Source of the DNA: Spirosoma lacussanchae
Lineage (GTDB): Bacteria > Bacteroidota > Bacteroidia > Cytophagales > Spirosomataceae
DNA length: 64,000 nucleotides
Reading direction: 5' to 3'
Assembly (NCBI RefSeq): GCF_005870035.1
Contig: NZ_SWJG01000005.1
Coordinates: forward strand, 310,001-374,000
Shown here piece after piece: positions 1 through 8,337 of the stretch. A program made the position numbers and the translations under genes. The notes beneath the pieces are model-generated. The model did not search any database. It saw only the letters and a program-made list of their open reading frames with translations, and had not been told where the DNA came from. Position 1 is the stretch's first letter; the number at the start of each line of letters is the position of its first letter.

Positions 1-446
1 GGTTTATGCCCGGCGACGGCTCCGAACCTATCAGCGCGGGTAGTATTCGCCGGCTCAACGATTTCTTTCAGGAAAAGCTGCTGCCGCTGGCCAATGCCGT
101 TCATCAGTATCAGCCAGCCGTGCTGGTGGGGTCGTCAGGTTCGTTCGATACGCTGGTCGATATGTGGTACAAGCAGGAGCGGGGCTACCTGCCTCCGCCC
201 AATTACACCGCTTTCGACCTACCCCTAGCCGAGTTTTACCGGTCCTACGAACTGCTCATCAGCCGTAATCATGCCGAACGGATGGCCCTGCCCGGCATGA
301 TCGAGCTGCGTGTAGACATGATCGTTGTAGCTGTCTGCCTGATCGACTACGTACTGAAAGCCTGCGGGATCAGCCAGATTCGGACATCGACCTATTCGCT
401 GAAAGAAGGCGTGATGGCCCTGGGAGTGATCGAGGATCAACGCTGA
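1..446 (+). CDS. Ppx/GppA-family phosphatase, C-terminal part (5' end outside window)
   Basis: The frame is open from the first base and ends with TGA at 444-446, so only about the last 147 residues are present. They match the second actin-like domain of Bacteroidetes exopolyphosphatase / pppGpp phosphatases: a VGSSGSFDT nucleotide-loop motif, then LPGMIELRVDMIVVA and a closing STYSLKEG. These enzymes hydrolyse polyphosphate or the pppGpp 5' phosphate in the cytoplasm. The first ATG (position 6) is internal, not the start. Exopolyphosphatase cannot be separated from GppA activity on this fragment. Confidence 0.85.
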   Translation, partial: FMPGDGSEPISAGSIRRLNDFFQEKLLPLANAVHQYQPAVLVGSSGSFDTLVDMWYKQERGYLPPPNYTAFDLPLAEFYRSYELLISRNHAERMALPGMIELRVDMIVVAVCLIDYVLKACGISQIRTSTYSLKEGVMALGVIEDQR

Positions 447-611
447 GTTCGTAGCCATGCGTAACGATGGGGGGAAGTCGCTCAGCCACAAACGGGTATG
501 AGTTAGGGAAAAGGTGCTTTACTAAGCAATCTGAATGTCTATTGTACATAACTCATTCTTATTTGTACATTATCTGCGTCCCGATTTTCCCATATTCACT
601 AGCCACTTATC

Positions 612-1607
612 ATGAACTCTGAAACTGGGGCCCGTTCCTCTTACCGAAATCTGGTTTACACCGCGCTGATCATTGCTGTAGTGGTACTGGCTATGCTATT
701 TCCGGCCCCATTCCGTGAAATTGGTGGTTTTCAGCTAAAAACACTTATAATCCCCTTGCTACAGATCATTATGCTGGGCATGGGTACAACCATGTCGCTG
801 GCCGATTTTGGAGAAGTGGCCAAACAGCCCCGCGCGGTGCTGATTGGGCTACTATGCCAGTTTACTATTATGCCGTTTATGGGGTACTTTCTGGCAAGTT
901 CGTTTGGGTTTCCTCCCGAGATAGCCGCTGGGGTTATCCTCATTGGTTGCTCACCCAGCGGTTTAGCTAGTAACGTGATGTGCTTCATTGCCAAAGCGAA
1001 CGTGGCCTTGTCTATTACCATAACTTCACTGGCAACCCTACTGGCGCCCCTGATGACTCCGACTCTGATGAAGCTACTGGCCGGGCAGTTTATTGCGGTA
1101 AGCTTCTGGGATATGATGATTGATATTCTGAAAATTGTTATCGCGCCCGTTGTGGTAGGTCTGGTTCTGAATCGCGTACTTCGAAAATCGGCTGTACTGC
1201 TTAATCGGGTGATGCCGCTCATCTCAATGGCAGGTATCGTGCTTATTGTCGGAATTATTACCGCAGCGGGGCGCGAAAGTCTGCTGACCGTAGGCTGGAC
1301 ACTGGGCCTGTGTGTACTGCTTCATAATCTGAGCGGCTTCGTACTGGGGTACTCAATGGCGCGGCTTCTGCGGATGCCGGAACAAAGTTGCCGGACGGTA
1401 GCCATTGAAGTAGGTCTGCAAAATGGTGGTCTGGCATCCGGACTGGCTCTGCAAATGGGTAAAGTGGCAACGGTCGGCCTGGCTCCGGCCCTGTTTGGTC
1501 CGATCATGAATACAACGGGTTCGCTGCTGGCTACGTTCTGGAGCCAACGCCCGCCCAAATCGGTAGCCGATCGGGTATCCCAGCCAGTATCTGCCCAGAA
1601 AGCATAA
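612..1607 (+). CDS. BASS-family (bile acid:sodium symporter-like) transporter
   Basis: 331 residues, almost wholly hydrophobic, with about nine membrane segments. Two family signatures are visible: GCSPSGLASNV at about residue 117 and EVGLQNGGLASGLAL at about residue 265, which form the crossover and sodium-binding regions in BASS proteins. Family members import bile acids, pyruvate, pantoate or other organic anions with sodium; the substrate here cannot be told, and there is no bile acid pathway nearby. The gene stands alone between the phosphatase and a MarR operon and is closed by a hairpin terminator. The start ATG follows a 165-base gap and is the first in frame. Confidence 0.88.
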   Translation: MNSETGARSSYRNLVYTALIIAVVVLAMLFPAPFREIGGFQLKTLIIPLLQIIMLGMGTTMSLADFGEVAKQPRAVLIGLLCQFTIMPFMGYFLASSFGFPPEIAAGVILIGCSPSGLASNVMCFIAKANVALSITITSLATLLAPLMTPTLMKLLAGQFIAVSFWDMMIDILKIVIAPVVVGLVLNRVLRKSAVLLNRVMPLISMAGIVLIVGIITAAGRESLLTVGWTLGLCVLLHNLSGFVLGYSMARLLRMPEQSCRTVAIEVGLQNGGLASGLALQMGKVATVGLAPALFGPIMNTTGSLLATFWSQRPPKSVADRVSQPVSAQKA

Positions 1608-1623
1608 GCGGGTAAGCCCGTTT

Positions 1624-1656
1624 TGACCGGGCTGTAGGAGGTCCGGTCATTTTTTT
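1624..1656 (+). terminator. Intrinsic terminator of the BASS transporter gene
   Basis: A perfect 7-bp stem (TGACCGG at 1624-1630, CCGGTCA at 1643-1649) with a 12-base loop is followed by seven T. It starts 17 bases after the transporter stop. Confidence 0.8.
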
Positions 1657-1660
1657 ATCC

Positions 1661-1682
1661 AAAAGTTGCATATACAACTTTT
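1661..1682 (+). promoter_or_regulatory. Operator-like palindrome, probable MarR autoregulatory site
   Basis: AAAAGTTG (1661-1668) and CAACTTTT (1675-1682) are perfect inverted arms around a six-base spacer; the whole 22 bases are palindromic at 20 positions. It ends 3 bases before the first ATG of a MarR gene. MarR-type dimers typically bind TTG-n6-CAA dyads overlapping their own promoter, which this fits. Binding by this regulator is an inference. Confidence 0.65.
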
Positions 1683-1685
1683 AGT

Positions 1686-2102
1686 ATGCATGTTTACGGT
1701 ATGGAGGCAGGTACGTACTGTATTGCGGGGCGGCTGCGGATGCTGGCGCGCTTAATCACGGGGCGCTATAACGAAGCGTTTACGGCCGAGGGCGTTACGT
1801 TTGCCCAGGCGGGGTTGCTCATGCGCATTTTTGCCCAGCCCGGTATTCGACAGAGCGTCCTTGCCCGCCAGTTGCAGATCGAAAAGTCGGCCATGAGTCG
1901 CGATGTGCAGCTGCTCCAGAAAAACGGCTGGCTGACCGACAACCGGCGCAAAGGCCTCTTTCTGACCGAAGCCGGCACCATACTGGCTAAACGATGTCAT
2001 AAGCGGTGGAAAGTGCTGAACGCCCAGGTCCACGACGAACTCGGGGCCGACGTCGTTAACGGCCTGACCCTTCTTTCTGAAAAACTGATCCCAACCCCAT
2101 AA
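1686..2102 (+). CDS. MarR-family transcriptional regulator
   Basis: 138 residues with the winged-helix layout of MarR proteins: an N-terminal dimerisation helix, the recognition region VLARQLQIEKSAMSRDVQLL (about residues 59-78), then the wing KNGWLTDNRRKGLFLTEAG. These act as small dimeric repressors that release DNA on binding a phenolic ligand or on oxidation; the only Cys residues (residues 12 and 105) are not placed like OhrR's. The palindrome just upstream suggests autoregulation. It heads a same-strand run with the DinB-like, DUF4442 and esterase genes, its likely regulon. A second ATG at 1701 is a possible alternative start. Confidence 0.85.
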   Translation: MHVYGMEAGTYCIAGRLRMLARLITGRYNEAFTAEGVTFAQAGLLMRIFAQPGIRQSVLARQLQIEKSAMSRDVQLLQKNGWLTDNRRKGLFLTEAGTILAKRCHKRWKVLNAQVHDELGADVVNGLTLLSEKLIPTP

Positions 2103-2128
2103 ACCAGCACCGTACCCTTACGGTGTCT

Positions 2129-2593
2129 ATGCTGACTATGACTGCTAAACTACTGGCTAATCTCTGGCGCATCAACCAAGCTTCGGCGGCCGGGCCCATT
2201 CAGAAACTGACCCCCGAAACCTACCGCCATCGGCTAAACCCCCAAACGGCTTCGGCGGGTTTTATTGCGCTGCATACAGCCGAGTCGATGCATCGCTTCG
2301 CGGCTATGCTCTTCGGTCACCAGACTACCCTCGAAATGCGGGCTACGGGGGGCGTTTCGGACGATGGTAGCCCGCTCGACCTGGCCGCTGTTCAACAGGC
2401 CGTTGCGGACGCCTACGCGATGATTGCGGCCTATATTCTGGAAACACCCGACGAAAAATGGGCCGAAGTCATTCCGACTCCGTTTGGCGATACTCCTCGC
2501 ATGGGCGCACTGGCCTTCCTGATGCACCATAATTCGTACCATGCCGGTCAGATTGCGCAGGCCGTTAAAAAAGGCCAACCCTTGGTAAGTTAA
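2129..2593 (+). CDS. DinB-like four-helix protein
   Basis: About 154 residues of helical character with the spaced histidines of the DinB/YfiT fold: HTAES near residue 46 and HHNSYHAGQIAQ near residue 133, which in the family hold a divalent metal. Several members are thiol-dependent S-transferases (bacillithiol or mycothiol), many are uncharacterised, and this one could be either. ATG at 2129 is preferred over the in-frame GTG at 2123. It follows the MarR gene by under 30 bases and precedes the DUF4442 gene by 14, so it is probably part of a MarR-controlled operon. Confidence 0.8.
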   Translation: MLTMTAKLLANLWRINQASAAGPIQKLTPETYRHRLNPQTASAGFIALHTAESMHRFAAMLFGHQTTLEMRATGGVSDDGSPLDLAAVQQAVADAYAMIAAYILETPDEKWAEVIPTPFGDTPRMGALAFLMHHNSYHAGQIAQAVKKGQPLVS

Positions 2594-2607
2594 TCACGAC
2601 CGACGGT

Positions 2608-3138
2608 ATGAAACCTGCTTTTCTGCAAACGAACCGGACCGAGTCGTTCCGCTCCTGGCGGTTCCGGACGCTGATGAACTGGTATCCGATGTACGTCGGT
2701 ACGGGGGGTAAAATCCTGTTCTGGTCGGCTGATTCGCGGGAGGTGCATCTGCGCCTGCGCCGGAATATATGGACCTACAACTACGTCGGTACTATTTTTG
2801 GAGGCAGTATGTTTGCTGCATCGGACCCGTTCTATATGCTGATGCTGCTGCGCGTACTGGGGCACGGGTTCGTAGTCTGGGATAAGTCGGCCAGTATCCG
2901 GTTTCGGAAGCCGGGCCGCACGACGCTCTACATGCGGTATGAACTGACCGACGAACTGATCGACTCGATCCGTAGCGACGTGGCGACTCACGGCCAAACT
3001 GAGCGAACGTTCAGGTTGCAGTGGGTCGATGAAGCCGGTACCGTTCATGCGGAGCTGGAGCGGCTGTGTTACATCGCTGATAAAACCCATTACGAACAAC
3101 AGAAGGGAGATCGGCAGCGCTCCCGGTTTCAGCGATAA
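2608..3138 (+). CDS. DUF4442 hotdog-fold protein, putative thioesterase
   Basis: 176 residues. The central part resembles the DUF4442 family of hotdog-fold proteins: PMYVGTGGKILFWSADSREV, then NYVGTIFGGSMFAASDPFYM, the long helix with the Asn/Gly-rich lead seen in acyl-CoA thioesterase relatives. Substrate unknown; an acyl thioester is the family expectation. It lies in the MarR operon between the DinB-like and esterase genes. The tail after residue 160 is charged and probably disordered. Confidence 0.75.
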   Translation: MKPAFLQTNRTESFRSWRFRTLMNWYPMYVGTGGKILFWSADSREVHLRLRRNIWTYNYVGTIFGGSMFAASDPFYMLMLLRVLGHGFVVWDKSASIRFRKPGRTTLYMRYELTDELIDSIRSDVATHGQTERTFRLQWVDEAGTVHAELERLCYIADKTHYEQQKGDRQRSRFQR

Positions 3139-3200
3139 GGGGCTAATACGCTGACTCGATACCAACCAACGATCTACCCGGCCAGGTGGCCTTGCAGAAC

Positions 3201-3863
3201 ATGACTGAGCATCACTTCACGGTACAACGAACGGCCCGCTACTATACGCTTGGCCAACTGACCGGCGAGACCCGGCATGTCTGGTTTTGCCTCCACGGGT
3301 TCGGGCAGTTGGCCCGGTATTTCAGCCGCAAGTTTACCGACTTTGCCGACCAGGAAACCTGCATCGTTGTGCCCGAGGGGCTGTCGCGGCTGTACCTGAA
3401 CGGCGCCTACGATCGGGTCGGCGCGTCGTGGCTGACCCGCGAAGACCGCGATGTCGAAATACAGGATTTCCTTGGGTATCTGAACGGGCTCTACGACCAC
3501 ATCCTGGCTGGATGCTCGCCCGAGACGCTTCAGATAACCCTGCTGGGATTCTCGCAGGGGGCTGCTACGGCCTGCCGCTGGCTGGCGAATGAACACATTC
3601 GGGTCGACCGGCTGGTGTTATGGGCTGGATTCTTTCCCAACGGATTCGCGGATATGATCGATCCGGCCCGGCTGACTACCGTCGATGCCCATTACGTATA
3701 CGGACGGCAGGACGAGTACATCCGCGACATGCCCGACCCGCAGGCCTACATCGATCAGATACAACGTCACGCTCCGGGGCTTCGTATAACCGCATACGAA
3801 GGCGGTCACAGAGTCGAGCCGGCTGTGCTGAAAGAAGTACTCCTAAGCGGGCCAGCATACTAA
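3201..3863 (+). CDS. Alpha/beta hydrolase, phospholipase/carboxylesterase type
   Basis: About 220 residues. It has the LHGFGQ oxyanion segment, the nucleophile elbow GFSQGAA (about residue 116), an Asp in VYGRQDEYI and a late His in YEGGHRV, so the Ser-Asp-His triad is complete. The family hydrolyses short-chain esters or lysophospholipids in the cytoplasm; no signal peptide is seen. ATG at 3201 is preferred to the in-frame GTG at 3186 because the family begins near there. It is the last gene of the MarR-headed run. Confidence 0.8.
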   Translation: MTEHHFTVQRTARYYTLGQLTGETRHVWFCLHGFGQLARYFSRKFTDFADQETCIVVPEGLSRLYLNGAYDRVGASWLTREDRDVEIQDFLGYLNGLYDHILAGCSPETLQITLLGFSQGAATACRWLANEHIRVDRLVLWAGFFPNGFADMIDPARLTTVDAHYVYGRQDEYIRDMPDPQAYIDQIQRHAPGLRITAYEGGHRVEPAVLKEVLLSGPAY

Positions 3864-4089
3864 CTGCGGGGGCGAGCTGCCTGAGCAGTTCACTGGAATG
3901 AATCCGAAAGAAATGGAATTATTCGGAGAAAGTATGGATAGTTGCATCTGAATTGTTACTCCTTTCGTATATACTTCTCATAAATCATATAGCATTATTT
4001 CATATATCCGCTATTTGGTGTCTGTTTTGACATTATAATTGGCTTAATTTGCTTTTTATTAACCTGTGAAGTATCGATAAACTCTACCT

Positions 4090-4890
4090 ATGTCGGTTGT
4101 AAAACGCAACAATGTTCAGGTGCTGGGTAAACCTGATGCTGCGGAAACTCTAGTGTTTGCGCATGGATTTGGCACCGACCAAACTGCCTGGCAGGACGTT
4201 GCAGAAGCCTTTGCAGATAAGTACAAAATTGTATTATTTGACTATGTAGGGGCCAATGAGAAGACCACTCCCTTCTTCAATACCCGGAAATACAAGCACC
4301 TGCAAGCGTACGCGGATGACATACTGGATGTGCTGGAAGAACTGGCTCTTCGTCAGGTAATCCTGATTGGCCATTCGGTAGGCGGCATGACCGGCGCGCT
4401 GGCGGCCATTCAGGAGCCATCCTGGTTTTCTAAACTGATTCTGGTCAATGCGTCGCCCCGCTACGTCAATGACAGCGACTATCAGGGTGGATTCGACCAG
4501 CAAACCCTCGACGAACTGTTTGCGCAGATGCAGCGTGACTTTCATGCCTGGGCCGGTGGGTTTGCGCCCCGGATCATGGCCAATGCCGATCGGCCTCACC
4601 TGGCTAACGGATTTATTCAAACCATTTCGGCCATGCGTCCGGATGTGGCGCTGGCCATTGCGCGGGTCATTTTTCAGTCTGATCACCGGGCCGATATTGC
4701 GCAGCTTCAGCATCCAACGCTGCTCATTCAGGGTACGCACGACCTGGCCGTACCCCATGCAGTCGGGCATTATATGGAGAACCATATGCCCAACGCCTGG
4801 TTGACATTCATTGACGCAGAAGGCCATCTGCCTCACATTAGTCATGCCGATAAAGTCGTGCAGGCCATACGGCCATTTCTGCTCTCATAA
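4090..4890 (+). CDS. RsbQ/KAI2-like alpha/beta hydrolase
   Basis: 266 residues that track Bacillus RsbQ closely: VFAHGFGTDQTAWQDV near the N-terminus, LFDYVGANE, the elbow GHSVGG with nucleophile Ser96, the Asp in GTHDLAVP and the His of EGHLPH. The RsbQ/D14/KAI2 group binds and slowly hydrolyses small signal molecules and passes the signal to a partner protein. In Bacillus the partner is the PAS phosphatase RsbP. Here the next gene, 2 bases downstream, is a PAS histidine kinase, so the pair is probably one signalling unit. It is preceded by a 226-base AT-rich gap likely to hold the promoter. Confidence 0.85.
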   Translation: MSVVKRNNVQVLGKPDAAETLVFAHGFGTDQTAWQDVAEAFADKYKIVLFDYVGANEKTTPFFNTRKYKHLQAYADDILDVLEELALRQVILIGHSVGGMTGALAAIQEPSWFSKLILVNASPRYVNDSDYQGGFDQQTLDELFAQMQRDFHAWAGGFAPRIMANADRPHLANGFIQTISAMRPDVALAIARVIFQSDHRADIAQLQHPTLLIQGTHDLAVPHAVGHYMENHMPNAWLTFIDAEGHLPHISHADKVVQAIRPFLLS

Positions 4891-4892
4891 TC

Positions 4893-6464
4893 ATGCTGGA
4901 TTGTCGTATACTCGAACGAAACTTTCAACGAATTGCCACCGATGTGATTGGTCCTAAACGACTGGAGGCCTATGCTGCCGAAGTGGTGGCTCATCTGGAT
5001 GCTGACTATTGTTACGTTGTTCAGGAGCGCGACGAGTGGACCGCCACGGTGCTGTTCTCAACCGCGTCGGCTGAGCCAATGCCTGCTTTCAATCCCGTTC
5101 AGCTAAACGAAATGACGGGCGAAAGCCCTTTTTTTCATCAACAGCCCTTTGTGGCCCGTCGGGCCCTGAAAAGCCTCTTCGGCACGTGTAAACAAGTATC
5201 GGGCTTCCGGCTGGAACACTATACTTTCAAAGGCTGGATACTCATTGGCTGGAAAGAACCCGTAGAGCACACCACGTTCGATATTGAGAACGCCCTGTTT
5301 CGCTTCGGCGACAAAGTGCTGATCAACTACCTCTCGCTGCAACGCATAGCACTGGAGCAACAGTATCGATTTCTGTTTTCGGTGGTGCCACAGGCTATTG
5401 TACTCATCAACGAACTGGACGATGTGGGCTGGGTAAACCAGGCGGCCATCGAACTGCTCAATCTGGAGCCCGATGAATTGCGCCCCCCGGCGGCTGCTTT
5501 GTCGGCGGGTATGCTGGCCCTGCGTAACCGGACCCTGAACAAAGAAGCGATCCAGGAAACGGCCGCTCAGCTGCTGAGCAACCCAAACTTCATGAGTAAA
5601 GAATGGATATGGACGTTTCCGGAACAGGTGCTGTCGGTGTTGACGCGCCCCATTCACTCGCCGTATTTCAAAGGTCGTATCTGGCTCTTTAACGATGTGT
5701 CGGAACTGTACACCAAAACGCAGCAACTGACGGAGGCCAACCGCGAAATCGAAAACCTGATCAGCGTTATTGCCCACGATCTGAAATCGCCCCTGGCTAC
5801 GCTCAGCTTTATTTTTAATTTTCTGCCGATGCATGGCCCGCTGAACGATGAGCAAACGGACAACATCGAATACGGCCAGAAAACCATCAAGCGGGGGCTC
5901 GATTTGATCGACAGTATCGTTTATTTCAACAAGCTGATTAGCTCGAACCAGCCGCTGACCATGTACGACGTCGAGCTGGACGACCTGGTCGATGTAGTGG
6001 TTGACGGATTTGTGGCTCAGGCTTACCAGAAAGAGATTACCATTCACCGCCAGCGCACCGACCAGCCGGTGCTGCTGCATACTGACCCGGAGTCGCTGGT
6101 GCGGGTACTGGACAACCTGATCAGTAATGCGCTCAAGTTCTCGCCGTTTGGTCGGCAGGTCTATGTAGAGACCGAATGGCGCGGCCCTGAACTGACCATT
6201 GCCATCCGCGACGAAGGCCCCGGCATCTCGCCCGACGATCGGGTCAAACTGTTCCGGCGCTTTCAGCGTCTGTCGGCTCAGCCTACCAACAATGAAGGCT
6301 CGTCGGGGCTGGGGTTATCCATCGTGAAATCGCTGACCGAGAAGATGGGGGCCTCGGTAGAAGTTGACAGCACGCTCAACGTGGGTACGGTGTTCAGACT
6401 GGTATTTCCGGCTGAGTATGTACGCATCGGCGACGAAGAAGAAGTCAGCAACAATCGGGCGTAA
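4893..6464 (+). CDS. PAS-domain sensor histidine kinase, partner of the RsbQ-like hydrolase
   Basis: 523 residues with no membrane segment, so a cytoplasmic sensor. Residues 1-150 form a GAF-like region, about 155-275 a PAS domain (FSVVPQAIVLINELDDVGWV), then a short coiled coil. HisKA has its phospho-acceptor His295 in VIAHDLKSPL. The ATPase domain shows the N box NLISNALKFSP, G1 DEGPGIS and G2 SSGLGLSIV. No receiver domain is attached and no response regulator lies next to it, so its target is unknown. The 2-base spacing after the RsbQ-like gene implies translation from one message. It converges on the lipoprotein gene at 6490. Confidence 0.87.
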   Translation: MLDCRILERNFQRIATDVIGPKRLEAYAAEVVAHLDADYCYVVQERDEWTATVLFSTASAEPMPAFNPVQLNEMTGESPFFHQQPFVARRALKSLFGTCKQVSGFRLEHYTFKGWILIGWKEPVEHTTFDIENALFRFGDKVLINYLSLQRIALEQQYRFLFSVVPQAIVLINELDDVGWVNQAAIELLNLEPDELRPPAAALSAGMLALRNRTLNKEAIQETAAQLLSNPNFMSKEWIWTFPEQVLSVLTRPIHSPYFKGRIWLFNDVSELYTKTQQLTEANREIENLISVIAHDLKSPLATLSFIFNFLPMHGPLNDEQTDNIEYGQKTIKRGLDLIDSIVYFNKLISSNQPLTMYDVELDDLVDVVVDGFVAQAYQKEITIHRQRTDQPVLLHTDPESLVRVLDNLISNALKFSPFGRQVYVETEWRGPELTIAIRDEGPGISPDDRVKLFRRFQRLSAQPTNNEGSSGLGLSIVKSLTEKMGASVEVDSTLNVGTVFRLVFPAEYVRIGDEEEVSNNRA

Positions 6465-6489
6465 GAGCCTCGGTGAGCCGATCCTATGC

Positions 6490-7185
6490 CTAGTTCAGGT
6501 TAAGTCCAAACAGAACCCCGAACCAGGGCTGGTGCTGATACAGCCACGACCGGCGGTTACTGTCCATCAGGCTGTCGACGCCAACGGCCAGCCCGACGTT
6601 GAAAATGTGCGCGTCGAAGATCGTGGCCACCCCCGCGTTGATCACGACCCCTTCGTACTCATAGGGAATCTGGTTGCTGGTAACGAGATCGTTGATCGTG
6701 GCCGAACCGATGCCCATGAACAGACCATAGCCAAACCCCTGGCTTTTCAGCGTGCGCGTGCCGAAGGTAGGCGTGACAGACCGGTAGCCGTACCGATGAA
6801 AATCGAGCCGCCGGCCCAGATACACGGCCGCGTTGAAGTTCGAATTAAGCTGGGGCGGTAACGCGCCTTTGGCCGGTCTGATCTTGAACGGCAGCGTGAA
6901 TACGTCTATGTCTACTTCCGTCTGCGCAAAGGTCCAGCCTGCCGAGGCTTTTCCGGTGAGGTGCCGGCGCCCGTCCGTATGGGGCAGAATCAGCTGCAGA
7001 CTATCCTGGCTGTCGGTTAGATAAACGCGTTTATGGAGCATACCAGCCTCCGGCGACCGGCGCACCGAGTAATAGCCGGCATCGAGCGTTTCAATCGGCG
7101 CACTCACCCGGCAACCCGTTACCAAACCGATAAGACACAGGCCGACCAGCCATACGCAACCCGGCCAGCAGGTAGTTATGTTCAT
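6490..7185 (-). CDS. Lipoprotein of unknown function
   Basis: About 231 residues. Starting at 7185 gives a signal peptide ending in the lipobox LVTGC, and the protein is probably lipid-anchored. The rest is rich in beta strand (a YYSVRRSP start, aromatic strands, and an even Gly pattern in FGYGLFMGIGSAT) and could be a small outer-membrane barrel or a periplasmic beta protein. I do not recognise the family. The start is placed at 7185 rather than further upstream because the lipobox is then correctly spaced and overlap with the SDR gene stop at 7202 is avoided. It follows the SDR gene and may share its promoter. Confidence 0.65.
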   Translation of the reverse strand: MNITTCWPGCVWLVGLCLIGLVTGCRVSAPIETLDAGYYSVRRSPEAGMLHKRVYLTDSQDSLQLILPHTDGRRHLTGKASAGWTFAQTEVDIDVFTLPFKIRPAKGALPPQLNSNFNAAVYLGRRLDFHRYGYRSVTPTFGTRTLKSQGFGYGLFMGIGSATINDLVTSNQIPYEYEGVVINAGVATIFDAHIFNVGLAVGVDSLMDSNRRSWLYQHQPWFGVLFGLNLN

Positions 7186-7201
7186 CAACAAATCAGGTTG
7201 G

Positions 7202-7948
7202 CTATTTCCGGACAATAGTGGTAGCGGCTGCCTGGGCGCCGGCCAGAATGGTCAGATCGGCAATGGTAACATGGGCAGGGGCCGTTACCGCATATACGAT
7301 GGTGTCGGCAATATCGTCGGCCGTCAGGGGCGTAAAGCCTTCGTATACTTTGGCTGCCCGTTCGGCATCGCCTTTGAAACGGACCATCGAGAACTCCGTC
7401 TCGACCGCTCCCGGCGCTATGTTGGTCACCTTGATGCCATGCTGGGTGAGGTCCAGACGCATGCCGGTGCTGAGGGCTTCTACGGCGGCTTTACTGGCGC
7501 AGTAAACGGCACCGTTGGCATAGGTTTGTTTGCCGGCTACAGAGCTCAGGTTTACAATATGGCCCCGCTGGCGCGCTACCATGCCCGGAATAACGGCTTT
7601 CGATACATAGAGTAATCCCTGTACGTTGGCGTCGATCATCTGGTCCCAGTCGGCCGGGTCGCCGTCCTGAATGGGCGACAGACCGTGGGCATTCCCGGCG
7701 TTGTTGACCAGGATATCGATAGCCTGCCACTCGGCCGGCAGCGATTGAATAGCGGCTTCTACGTCGTTCCGGTCGCGTACGTCGAAAGCCAGTGTCGTTA
7801 CGCGGGTTTGTTCGCTGAGCTGGTCTTTCAGCGCGTCGAGCCGATCCTGACGACGGCCGCACAGAATGAGCTGGAAATCGAGGTCAGCAAAGGCCAGGGC
7901 GGTGGCGTATCCAATGCCTGACGTGGCGCCGGTAATAAGAGCGATCAT
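7202..7948 (-). CDS. Short-chain dehydrogenase/reductase, YdfG-like
   Basis: 248 residues from the ATG at 7948. The Rossmann motif TGATSGIG is at residues 6-13, the NNAG strand at about 85, and the catalytic Ser-Tyr-Lys triad in NLSSVAG and YCASKAA. The pattern LCGRRQDRLD after the second strand favours NADPH. It is closest in character to the YdfG group of NADP-dependent 3-hydroxy acid/serine dehydrogenases, which act on small hydroxy acids. A TAGCTTTG promoter box lies upstream, and the lipoprotein gene follows on the same strand. Confidence 0.85.
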   Translation of the reverse strand: MIALITGATSGIGYATALAFADLDFQLILCGRRQDRLDALKDQLSEQTRVTTLAFDVRDRNDVEAAIQSLPAEWQAIDILVNNAGNAHGLSPIQDGDPADWDQMIDANVQGLLYVSKAVIPGMVARQRGHIVNLSSVAGKQTYANGAVYCASKAAVEALSTGMRLDLTQHGIKVTNIAPGAVETEFSMVRFKGDAERAAKVYEGFTPLTADDIADTIVYAVTAPAHVTIADLTILAGAQAAATTIVRK

Positions 7949-8337
7949 AAAAAAGCAGTTAACGCATGTCGATGCTGCAAAGCTACGGGAAAACTGCAGC
8001 ACGTTTGTTGTCGATTCCGGAAGATGAGCGAGGTTACAAGCCGGTGAAAACAGTTTTTATTCGGTAAACGTATAGGAGGAAACGGTTTCGGCCTGGATTT
8101 TGCATGTTACCGTTATTGGGTAGTTGTCAATAAGTTTTAATTGATAGATTTACCTATTGCACTACCGGGTAGTATTTCGTGCCGTTTGCTCAGTATAGAC
8201 CAGTTCTATAAACTGACAGGATAATAGCCGACGTTATAGGTCCCTGATAGACAGCCATTCACAATCACACGGGTAGTCGGCTCCGGCCGTTTTGGAGAGG
8301 AAGCCAGCCTGCCCGTTTGATACACACCGTTTTACTC
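7949..8337. other. Divergent intergenic region between SDR and GT2 genes
   Basis: 389 bases with no supported gene. It holds the minus-strand promoter box of the SDR gene near its left end. The middle part (about 8100-8240) is AT-richer and presumably carries the promoter for the glycosyltransferase gene, but I cannot point to a clear TAnnTTTG box there. Confidence 0.5.
7978..7985 (-). promoter_or_regulatory. Promoter -7 box of the SDR gene
   Basis: On the minus strand this reads TAGCTTTG, an exact match to the Bacteroidetes TAnnTTTG element, 30 bases before the chosen ATG at 7948. A good -33 TTTG partner is not obvious. Confidence 0.5.

Noticed and set aside
5103..6080. 325-residue minus-strand frame over the histidine kinase
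   Set aside because: It is antisense to a complete kinase with all family motifs; no recognisable domain of its own.
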